NCBI GenBank assembly: GCA_947630785.1
Contig: CANRIW010000014.1
Location: 1 to 47,204, forward strand
Direction: 5' to 3'
DNA: 47,204 bases
Source of the DNA: an uncultured Oscillospiraceae bacterium
GTDB taxonomy: Bacteria; Bacillota; Clostridia; Oscillospirales; Oscillospiraceae
The position numbers and the translations under genes are program-made. Shown piece after piece: positions 16,321-22,285 of the stretch. Below the pieces are notes generated by a model. That model made no database searches. It saw nothing but the letters and a program-made list of their open reading frames with translations, and was not told the DNA's origin. How positions within the stretch are numbered: the stretch's first letter is position 1; each line of letters opens with the position of its first letter.

Positions 16321-17319
16321 ATGGAGACCAAGAAAAAGAGCCCAAAGAAGATCATTATTATCGTCGTCGCGGTGATACTGGTGCTGCTGGCGGCGGCGCT
16401 GCTGTTCGCCGGGAATCTCCTGTTCGAGTTCGCCCTGTATCCCGGGGCGTCCTTCACCATGAACGACCTGTTCCAGCGGGGGAACGTGGAGGGCATTGGC
16501 GACGGCCCGGTCGTTGAGCTGTCTCCCGAGCGGCAGGAGTGGCGGGACTACGCCGCCGGCGCCCAGGAGTGGTTCCAGAACGAGGGCAAGGCGGTGGAGC
16601 TCCAGCGGCCCGACGGGGTCCGCCGGGGAAAGTGGTTCGAGCAGGAGGGTCACAAATACGGCATATTCTGCCACGGCTATTACAGCAGTTCTATCTCCGA
16701 GGCTCCCTACGCCAAAAAGTTCTACGATATGGGCTGGTCGGTCCTGGTCCCCGACGCACTGGCCCACGGGGAGAGCGACGGCACCTTCATCGGCATGGGC
16801 TGGCTGGAGCGGCCCGACGTGCTGGGGTGGATCGACACCATCGTCCAGAGGGACCCGGAGGCGGAGATCATTCTCCACGGCGTGTCCATGGGGGGCGCCA
16901 CGGTGATGATGGTGTCCGGCGAGGACCTGCCCGACAACGTGAAGTGCATCGTGGAGGACTGCGGCTACTCCTCCGTGTGGGACGAGTTCAGTTTGCAGCT
17001 GAAAAACCTGTTCCACCTGCCAGCCGTCCCCATTCTGAACGTGACCTCTATGTTCTCCAAGCTGCGGGCGGGGTACTCCTTTGAGGAGGCGTCCGCTGTC
17101 GAGCAGCTGAAAAAGGCCACCGTGCCCATGCTGTTCATCCACGGGGACGCGGACACCTTCGTGCCCTTTGAGATGCTGGACGTGGTATACGACGCCTGCG
17201 CCAGCGCGGAGAAGGAAAAACTGGTGGTCCCCGGCGCCGCCCACAGCGAGGCGGCGAGCACCGAGCCTGTCCTCTACTGGAACACCGTGACCGCCTTTGT
17301 GGACAAGTATGTAGATTGA
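16321..17319 (+). CDS. membrane-anchored alpha/beta hydrolase
   Basis: 332 residues from ATG 16321. A basic start (KKKSPKK) and one hydrophobic segment (~11-33, IIIIVVAVILVLLAAALLF) give an N-terminal membrane anchor with the body outside. The hydrolase core shows an oxyanion region FCHGYYSSS, the nucleophile elbow GVSMGG (Ser near residue 192), a later Asp in FIHGDADTFVP, and His in GAAHSEA, a full catalytic triad. It is of the BAAT/dienelactone/FrsA-like type found as surface esterases or peptidases in Firmicutes. The substrate is unknown. Single-gene transcript. Confidence 0.88.
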   Translation: METKKKSPKKIIIIVVAVILVLLAAALLFAGNLLFEFALYPGASFTMNDLFQRGNVEGIGDGPVVELSPERQEWRDYAAGAQEWFQNEGKAVELQRPDGVRRGKWFEQEGHKYGIFCHGYYSSSISEAPYAKKFYDMGWSVLVPDALAHGESDGTFIGMGWLERPDVLGWIDTIVQRDPEAEIILHGVSMGGATVMMVSGEDLPDNVKCIVEDCGYSSVWDEFSLQLKNLFHLPAVPILNVTSMFSKLRAGYSFEEASAVEQLKKATVPMLFIHGDADTFVPFEMLDVVYDACASAEKEKLVVPGAAHSEAASTEPVLYWNTVTAFVDKYVD

Positions 17320-17321
17320 GG

Positions 17322-17350
17322 TTGCTTTTTCCGGCGGGGCATAGTAAAAT
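17322..17350 (+). promoter_or_regulatory. glnS promoter
   Basis: TTGCTT (17322-17327), 17-bp spacer, TAAAAT (17345-17350). The 50-nt leader is too short for a T-box. Confidence 0.55.
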
Positions 17351-17403
17351 AACAAAGTTACGGCGAAAGGCCGGATCAACTATCCCAAAAGGAGTGAACA
17401 GAC

Positions 17404-19089
17404 ATGGCAGAAGAGCTGAACGTCCCTATGAGCCAGAATTTTATCCATGATTTCATTGACGAGGATATCGCGCAGGGCGGGCAGTTCGCGGGCATGACTG
17501 TCCACACCCGTTTCCCTCCCGAGCCCAACGGCTACCTCCACATCGGCCACTGCAAGGCGCTGAACATCGACTTCGGCACCGCCGAGAAGTACGGCGGCCT
17601 CTGCAACCTCCGCTTCGATGACACCAATCCCGCCAAGGAGGACACCGAGTTCGTGGACGCCATCCAGGAGGACATCCACTGGCTGGGCTTCGACTGGGGG
17701 GACCGGATGTTCTACGGGTCCGACTACTTCGAGCAGACTTATCAGTACGCCGTCGAGCTCATCAAAAAGGGACTGGCCTACGTCTGCGAGCTGACCCCGG
17801 AGCAGTTCAAGGAGTACCGGGGGGACACCGCCACCCCCGCCCGTTCCCCCTGGCGGGACCGGCCTGTGGAGGAGTCCCTGGACCTGTTCCAGCGGATGCG
17901 GAACGGCGAGTTCCCCGAGGGCAAGTACACCCTCCGGGCCAAGATCGACCTGGCCAGCGGCAACTTCAACATGCGGGACCCGGTGCTGTACCGCATCCGC
18001 TATATCGAGCACCACCGGCAGGGCACCAAATGGTGCATCTTCCCCATGTACGACTTCGCCCACCCCATCCAGGACGCCCTGGAGGGCATCACCCACTCCC
18101 TCTGCTCCCTGGAGTATGAGGACCACCGGCCCCTGTATGACTGGGTGGTGTCCAACGTGTCCATCCCCTATCACAAGCCCCGGCAGATCGAGTTCGCCCG
18201 CCTCGGCATCGACCACACCGTCATGTCCAAGCGGAAGCTGCGGAAACTGGTGGAGGAGGGCTATGTGTCCGGCTGGGACGACCCCCGGATGCCCACCCTG
18301 TGCGGCCTGCGGCGGCGGGGCTACACGCCGAAGTCCATCCGCAACTTCTGTGAGCGCATCGGCGTGGCCAAGAACACCAACACCATCGAGTACGCCTTTC
18401 TGGAGTACTGCCTCCGGGAGGACCTGAACGAGTCCGCCCGCCGGGTGATGGCGGTGCTCCGCCCCGTGAAGCTGGTCATCACCAACTATCCCGCTGGGCA
18501 GTCCGAGACCTTTGAGGTGGAGAACAACCCCAACCGGCCCGAGGACGGCACCCGGCCCGTCACCTTCTCCCGGGAGTTGTGGATCGAGGCAGAGGACTTC
18601 CTGCCCGAGCCGGTGCCCAAGTACAAGCGGCTCTATCCCAGCGGCCCCGAGTGCCGGCTGAAGGGGGCCTATCTCATCAAGTGCGTGGGCTATGAGACCG
18701 ACGAGGCGGGCAATGTGACCGAGATCGCCGCCGAGTACGACCCGGACAGCAGGGGCGGCAACCCCGCTGACGGCCGCAAGGTGAAGGGGGCCACCATCCA
18801 CTGGGTGGACGCCGCCACCGCCGTGGACGCGGAGGTCCGGCTGTACGACAACCTGTTCGACGACCCGGAGCCCGACGCGGCGGGGAAGGACTTCCTCCAG
18901 TGCCTGAACCCCAACTCCCTGGAGGTGCTGCCCCACGCCAAGGTGGAGGCTGGCCTGGGCCACGCCGAAGTGACCGAACGGTTCCAGTTCCTGCGGCAGG
19001 GATATTTCTGCCCGGACAAGGACAGCACGCCGGAGCACCCGGTGTTCAACCGGGCGGTGAGTTTGAAGGACAGCTTCAAGCCGCAATAA
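17404..19089 (+). CDS. glnS: glutaminyl-tRNA synthetase
   Basis: 561 residues from ATG 17404 with AAAAGGAG upstream. It is a class I synthetase: [14 protein letters not shown] holds the HIGH motif (near residue 46) and VMSKRK near residue 275 is the KMSKS loop. The anticodon-binding beta-barrel domains fill the C-terminal third, ending [19 protein letters not shown] and onward, which is diagnostic of GlnRS over GluRS. It charges tRNA-Gln directly. Many Firmicutes lack this enzyme and use GatCAB amidation instead; the presence of a normal-length GlnRS marks one of the clostridial lineages that gained it. Single gene with its own promoter. Confidence 0.97.
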   Translation: MAEELNVPMSQNFIHDFIDEDIAQGGQFAGMTVHTRFPPEPNGYLHIGHCKALNIDFGTAEKYGGLCNLRFDDTNPAKEDTEFVDAIQEDIHWLGFDWGDRMFYGSDYFEQTYQYAVELIKKGLAYVCELTPEQFKEYRGDTATPARSPWRDRPVEESLDLFQRMRNGEFPEGKYTLRAKIDLASGNFNMRDPVLYRIRYIEHHRQGTKWCIFPMYDFAHPIQDALEGITHSLCSLEYEDHRPLYDWVVSNVSIPYHKPRQIEFARLGIDHTVMSKRKLRKLVEEGYVSGWDDPRMPTLCGLRRRGYTPKSIRNFCERIGVAKNTNTIEYAFLEYCLREDLNESARRVMAVLRPVKLVITNYPAGQSETFEVENNPNRPEDGTRPVTFSRELWIEAEDFLPEPVPKYKRLYPSGPECRLKGAYLIKCVGYETDEAGNVTEIAAEYDPDSRGGNPADGRKVKGATIHWVDAATAVDAEVRLYDNLFDDPEPDAAGKDFLQCLNPNSLEVLPHAKVEAGLGHAEVTERFQFLRQGYFCPDKDSTPEHPVFNRAVSLKDSFKPQ

Positions 19090-19096
19090 CGAAACG

Positions 19097-19124
19097 AGGA
19101 GGGCCGCGCCGCGGCCCTCCTTTC
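19097..19124 (+). terminator. glnS terminator
   Basis: GGAGGGCCGC (19098-19107) pairs with 19111-19120, a 3-nt loop and TTTC after. It sits 8 bp past the glnS stop. Confidence 0.6.
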
Positions 19125-19129
19125 ATACG

Positions 19130-19158
19130 TTGACTTTTCCTGTCACATCCTGTATAAT
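19130..19158 (+). promoter_or_regulatory. strong promoter of the 27-codon ORF transcript
   Basis: TTGACT (19130-19135), 17-bp spacer, TATAAT (19153-19158). The expected start, G19165, is the first base of the GGAAAGGG repeat arm described in the next entry. Confidence 0.75.
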
Positions 19159-19164
19159 AAGCGC

Positions 19165-19373
19165 GGAAAGGGTGTTGCCATAACGGTAGGCGGTCAGCCA
19201 CTCCCCTGAAAGGGGGTGACTTTATGCCTCTTACTTTGACGTTTCATGTCTTCGGATTTACCGTGACTGTGCGTATAAAGAGAGACAACCGCCACCCTGG
19301 CCGGTGACGGTTGTCTATGCTAAATAGGCAAACCACTGTTCAGGGCTGACCGCTTATCGGCAGGGCCCTTTCC
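19165..19373. repeat. structured element closed by a long interrupted inverted repeat
   Basis: Four helices pair the two ends: GGAAAGGG (19165-19172) with CCCTTTCC (19366-19373); TGCC (19176-19179) with GGCA (19359-19362); ATAA (19180-19183) with TTAT (19354-19357); and GCGGTCAGCC (19190-19199) with GGCTGACCGC (19344-19353). Inside are a ribosome-site hairpin (19199-19205 with 19212-19218) and a strong hairpin over the ORF stop (19283-19291 with 19308-19316, plus 4 inner bp). The transcript's first bases therefore pair with its last ones. A local 3' hairpin (19343-19352 with 19358-19368) followed by TTTCCATTTGTTATT can serve as terminator and competes with the end-to-end pairing. Confidence 0.75.
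19224..19307 (+). CDS. 27-residue peptide, candidate type I toxin
   Basis: ATG 19224 to TGA 19307. The peptide has a hydrophobic, beta-branched front (LTLTFHVFGFTVTV, residues 3-16) and a basic tail (RIKRDNRHPGR, 17-27), the general shape of small membrane-active type I toxins. The ribosome site GGGGGTGA (19212-19219) is well placed but is paired with CACTCCC (19199-19205), so translation should be low unless the RNA refolds. The stop codon lies within the strong hairpin that also ends the antisense RNA. I do not recognise the peptide as Fst, TxpA, BsrG or another named family. Toxicity is inference from architecture. Confidence 0.6.
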   Translation: MPLTLTFHVFGFTVTVRIKRDNRHPGR

Positions 19374-19374
19374 A
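19276..19374 (-). ncRNA. antisense RNA, candidate antitoxin
   Basis: A perfect consensus minus-strand promoter would start RNA near 19373-19375. Reading back, the RNA passes GCGGTCAGCC and meets the hairpin 19316-19283, followed by CTCTTTAT, a plausible terminator, giving about 100 nt. It is fully complementary to the 3' part of the ORF and its 3' UTR. Because of the inverted repeat its own 5' end has nearly the same sequence as the 5' end of the mRNA. The same plan is known from the par (Fst/RNAII) locus of Enterococcus plasmid pAD1: convergent transcripts, shared terminator hairpin and shared repeats. Confidence 0.6.
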
Positions 19375-19380
19375 TTTGTT

Positions 19381-19409
19381 ATTATAGCCGCTTTGAGGCA
19401 TTTTGTCAA
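19381..19409 (-). promoter_or_regulatory. consensus promoter for the antisense RNA
   Basis: Minus strand TTGACA (19404-19409), 17-bp spacer, TATAAT (19381-19386): both hexamers match the sigma-A consensus at every base, the best promoter in the window. It drives transcription into the 27-codon ORF from behind. Confidence 0.8.
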
Positions 19410-19432
19410 GGGAAAACGGGACACGATATAGT
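19403..19432 (+). promoter_or_regulatory. probable promoter of the RHH-comF operon
   Basis: TTGTCA (19403-19408), 18-bp spacer, TATAGT (19427-19432). Its -35 overlaps the -35 of the antisense promoter on the other strand, so the two cannot be filled at once. Confidence 0.45.
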
Positions 19433-19481
19433 GAACTTATTATAAGCCTATTCTGTACTAAAACTTAGTCTAAAGGGTTAA

Positions 19482-19517
19482 CATAATGCCAGAACCGAAA
19501 AGGAGCATGGCATTATG
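19482..19517 (+). promoter_or_regulatory. inverted repeat around the ribosome site and start codon of the RHH gene
   Basis: CATAATGCC (19482-19490) pairs with GGCATTATG (19509-19517), 9 bp perfect. The start codon is inside the stem and the AAAAGGAG ribosome site is in the loop. It could be a translational switch in RNA or a DNA operator for the RHH protein itself. Confidence 0.5.
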
Positions 19518-19688
19518 AAGCGGGAAAAACACATTGGTTTTCGCATCGACAACGAGCTGCACGATAAAATGGCCTACATTGCCGAGTATGAGGGCCGCTC
19601 TCTGACCTGGCAGATGGTCCATCTCATGCAGGATTGCGTCCGCAAGTTCGAGAAAGAGCACGGCCCCATTGAGCTGGACGACCGATGA
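19515..19688 (+). CDS. 57-residue ribbon-helix-helix-like protein
   Basis: From ATG 19515, after AAAAGGAG, to TGA 19688. HIGFRIDNELHDKMAYIAE is the strand plus first helix of an Arc/CopG-type ribbon-helix-helix fold: alternating residues on a short beta strand, then a helix. EGRSLTWQMVHLMQDCVRKF forms the second helix. Such dimers bind DNA through the strand. It overlaps comF by 4 bp (ATGA), so the two are translationally coupled, and an inverted repeat covers its own start. Autoregulation is likely. No toxin partner of a type II pair follows it. Confidence 0.75.
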   Translation: MKREKHIGFRIDNELHDKMAYIAEYEGRSLTWQMVHLMQDCVRKFEKEHGPIELDDR

Positions 19689-20338
19689 ACATCCTCCGCG
19701 CCGTTTACGAGCTGATCTACCCGCCCAAGTGCCCCTTCTGCGGCAGAGTGCTGGAGAAGTGGGAGACGGACGGATTGTGCTCCCTCTGCGGGGAGACTCT
19801 GCCCCACACCTCCCCGGAGGAGGCCAGGGCGGTGGAGGGCTGCGACGCCTGTCTCTCCCCGCTGTGGTACCGGGACGGGGTGGTGGAGGCCGTCCACCGC
19901 TATAAGTTCCGGGGGGCCAGGGGGCACGCCGCCGCCCTGGGCGGCCTGATGGCGGAGTGCCTGTCGGAGCGGTGGCAGGAGCTGGTGGACTTTATCACCT
20001 GGACACCCCTGTCGGCCAAACGGCGAAAGGAGCGGGGCTATGACCAGGCGGAGCTGCTGGCCCGCCGGGTGGGGGAGCTGACCGGCATCCCCGTTCTGCC
20101 CGCGCTGGAGAAGACCCGGCAGACCGGCGTCCAGTCCCACATCGAGGACGAGGCGGAGCGCCGGGCCAATGTGGCCGGGGTGTACCGGGTCCTCCCCGAT
20201 GTGGACGTGAAGGGGAAGCGGCTCGTGCTGGTGGACGACATCGTCACCAGCGGGGCCACCCTGGCGGAGTGCGCCGCCTGCCTCAGGGGCGCGGGGGCGG
20301 GCTCTGTTGCCGCGCTCACGCTGGCCCGGGCCCGGTAG
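19685..20338 (+). CDS. comF: ComF family phosphoribosyltransferase-like protein
   Basis: 217 residues from ATG 19685, overlapping the RHH gene. The front carries zinc-type Cys pairs: CPFC (16-19), CSLC and CDAC. The rest is a type I PRTase fold with the RRKERGYDQAELLA segment and an intact PRPP loop, VLVDDIVTSGATL. ComFC in Bacillus and its Gram-negative relatives take part in natural transformation after DNA uptake, helping PriA/DprA-side steps. Most Clostridia keep the gene without proof of competence. Size and motifs are typical. Confidence 0.93.
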   Translation: MNILRAVYELIYPPKCPFCGRVLEKWETDGLCSLCGETLPHTSPEEARAVEGCDACLSPLWYRDGVVEAVHRYKFRGARGHAAALGGLMAECLSERWQELVDFITWTPLSAKRRKERGYDQAELLARRVGELTGIPVLPALEKTRQTGVQSHIEDEAERRANVAGVYRVLPDVDVKGKRLVLVDDIVTSGATLAECAACLRGAGAGSVAALTLARAR

Positions 20339-20352
20339 ACGACAAAAAAGGC

Positions 20353-20381
20353 TTTACAACGAAAAATACTTGTGGTATAAT
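20353..20381 (+). promoter_or_regulatory. RNase J promoter
   Basis: TTTACA (20353-20358), 17-bp spacer, TATAAT (20376-20381). Transcription would start about 165 nt before the start codon. Confidence 0.65.
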
Positions 20382-20387
20382 CCCCGA

Positions 20388-20551
20388 AAATCGCTCCCCG
20401 GAAGGGTCGAGCGTCACCGACTGCGGCGTAAAGCGCCAGAGAGCGCGCTTTTGATATGTACCATACATACAGGACGAAAAGCCGGGCAAAGAGGGCCGGC
20501 TGTGTCGTTCTGCGCAAAAACCCTGTAATTTTATCTGGAAAAGGAGTATTT
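20388..20551 (+). other. structured 5' leader of the RNase J gene
   Basis: The ~165-nt leader has three hairpins in a row: AAAGCGC (20430-20436) with GCGCTTT (20445-20451), followed by TTGAT and terminator-like; TATGTA (20455-20460) with TACATA (20464-20469); and AGCCGG (20480-20485) with CCGGCT (20496-20501). No ORF with a ribosome site is seen. It matches no riboswitch I recognise. Confidence 0.45.
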
Positions 20552-22210
20552 ATGGCAGAAAAGCTGAAGATCATCTCTCTTGGCGGCCTCAATGAGATCG
20601 GCAAGAACCTCACTGTGTACGAGTACGGGAACGACATCATCATCGTGGACGTGGGCATGGGCTTCCCCGACGACGATATGTACGGCATCGACGTGGTCAT
20701 CCCCGATTTTACCTACCTCATTCAGAACAAGGACCGCATCCGGGCCATCTTCATCACCCACGGTCACGAGGACCACATCGGGGCCATCCCCTATCTCATG
20801 CGGGACGTACAGGCCCCCATCTACGCCACCCGCATGTCCGCCGGGCTCATCAAGCTGAAGCTGGAGGAGCACCACCTGGAGAAGCGGGTCAAGCTCATCA
20901 CCTGCGAGGCGGGGGCGGTGGTCAAGGCAGGGTGCTTCTCGGTGGAGTTCATCCATGTGAACCACTCTATCTCCGACGCGGTGGCCTTCGCCATCCGCAC
21001 CCCCATCGGCGTGTGTGTCCACACCGGCGACTTCAAGATCGACTCCACCCCCATCCAGGGCGGCATGACCGACCTGACCCGGCTGGGCCAACTGGGCAAC
21101 GAGGGGGTCCTGTGCCTGCTGTGCGATTCCACCAACGTGGAGCGCTCCGGCTACACCAAGAGCGAACGGGCGGTGGGCGCCTCCTTCGAGGCCCTGTTCC
21201 GGGGCTGCGACGAGCGGATCATCGTCACCACCTTCTCCTCCAACATCGACCGCATCCAGCAGATCATCGACGTGGCCGCCAAGTACGGCCGGAAGGTGGC
21301 CGTCACCGGCCGTTCCATGGAGAACGCCATGAAGGTGTCCACCGAGCTGGGCTACATGCGCGCCCCCCAGGGCACCGTGGTGGATATCAACCAGATCAAG
21401 AGCCTGCCCAAGGACAAGGTGTGCATCATCACCACCGGCAGCCAGGGGGAGACCATGTCCGCCCTGACCCGGATGGCCTTCAACACCCACCGGCAGGTGG
21501 ACATCCTGCCGGGGGACCGGGTCATCATCTCCGCCAGCGCCATCCCCGGCAACGAGAACGCAGTGGACAGCGTCATCAACGAGCTGTACCGGCGGGACGC
21601 CGAGGTGGTCAACGAGCGGGCGCTGCCCCTCCATGTGTCGGGCCACGCCTGCCAGGAGGAGCTGAAGATCATCCACGCCCTGGTGCGTCCCAAATTTTTC
21701 ATCCCCCTCCACGGTGAACAGCGGCACCTGAAGACCCACGCCAAGCTGGCTCAGGACATGGGCATGGACCCCAGGAACATCGTCATCAGCGACATCGGCC
21801 ACGTCATCGAGGTGAGCCCGAACGCCATCAAGCTGAACGGCACCGTGCCCTCCGGCCGGGTGTTCGTGGACGGCTACGGCGTGGGTGACGTGGGGGCGGT
21901 GGTCCTCCGGGACCGGCAGCACCTGGCCCAGGACGGCATGATCGTGGTGACCACCGTCATCTCCGCCGAGGACGGCCAGATCATCTCCGGGCCGGACATC
22001 ATCACCCGTGGCTTCGTGTACGTGAAGGAGTCGGAGGAGCTGATGGAGGAGCTGCGCCAGGTGGCCCAGGACGCCCTCTATGACTGCGAGGACCACAACA
22101 TCCGGGACTGGTCCTCCATCAAGAGCGCCATCAAGGGCGACCTGTCCAACTACCTCTACAAAAAGACCAAGAGGAACCCCATGATCCTGCCGGTTATCAC
22201 AGAAGTGTAA
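20552..22210 (+). CDS. rnj: ribonuclease J
   Basis: 552 residues from ATG 20552 with AAAAGGAG upstream; a longer frame upstream has no ribosome site. It is a beta-CASP metallo-beta-lactamase: HGHEDHIGA (near residue 73) binds the two zinc ions, followed by VNHSISDA and HTGDFKID. The beta-CASP part holds CDSTNVERSG, TTFSSNIDRIQQ and SGHACQEELK, and the C-terminal domain begins after about residue 450. RNase J has 5'-3' exonuclease and endonuclease activity and is the main mRNA decay and rRNA maturation enzyme in Firmicutes. Only one paralogue is visible here, so J1 versus J2 is not assigned. Confidence 0.96.
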   Translation: MAEKLKIISLGGLNEIGKNLTVYEYGNDIIIVDVGMGFPDDDMYGIDVVIPDFTYLIQNKDRIRAIFITHGHEDHIGAIPYLMRDVQAPIYATRMSAGLIKLKLEEHHLEKRVKLITCEAGAVVKAGCFSVEFIHVNHSISDAVAFAIRTPIGVCVHTGDFKIDSTPIQGGMTDLTRLGQLGNEGVLCLLCDSTNVERSGYTKSERAVGASFEALFRGCDERIIVTTFSSNIDRIQQIIDVAAKYGRKVAVTGRSMENAMKVSTELGYMRAPQGTVVDINQIKSLPKDKVCIITTGSQGETMSALTRMAFNTHRQVDILPGDRVIISASAIPGNENAVDSVINELYRRDAEVVNERALPLHVSGHACQEELKIIHALVRPKFFIPLHGEQRHLKTHAKLAQDMGMDPRNIVISDIGHVIEVSPNAIKLNGTVPSGRVFVDGYGVGDVGAVVLRDRQHLAQDGMIVVTTVISAEDGQIISGPDIITRGFVYVKESEELMEELRQVAQDALYDCEDHNIRDWSSIKSAIKGDLSNYLYKKTKRNPMILPVITEV

Positions 22211-22211
22211 C

Positions 22212-22258
22212 ATACGCCCCTGGCGGACTTGCCGCCGGGGGCGTATCTGTGTTATAAT
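22212..22258 (+). terminator. hairpin after RNase J overlapping the recG promoter
   Basis: ATACGCCCC (22212-22220) pairs with 22238-22246, one mismatch, then GGCGG with CCGCC and a 5-nt loop. No T tract follows. The right arm overlaps a promoter for recG: TTGCCG (22229-22234), 18-bp spacer, TATAAT (22253-22258). Confidence 0.5.
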
Positions 22259-22285
22259 CGGTAAAAATGTTCGGGAGGTGAGACC

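Noticed and set aside
17320-17403. T-box or other amino-acid leader before glnS
   Set aside because: Only about 50 nt follow the promoter, with no T-box sequence or antiterminator.
19515-19688. RHH protein as the antitoxin of a type II pair
   Set aside because: The following gene is comF, a conserved PRTase, not a toxin; overlap alone is not enough.
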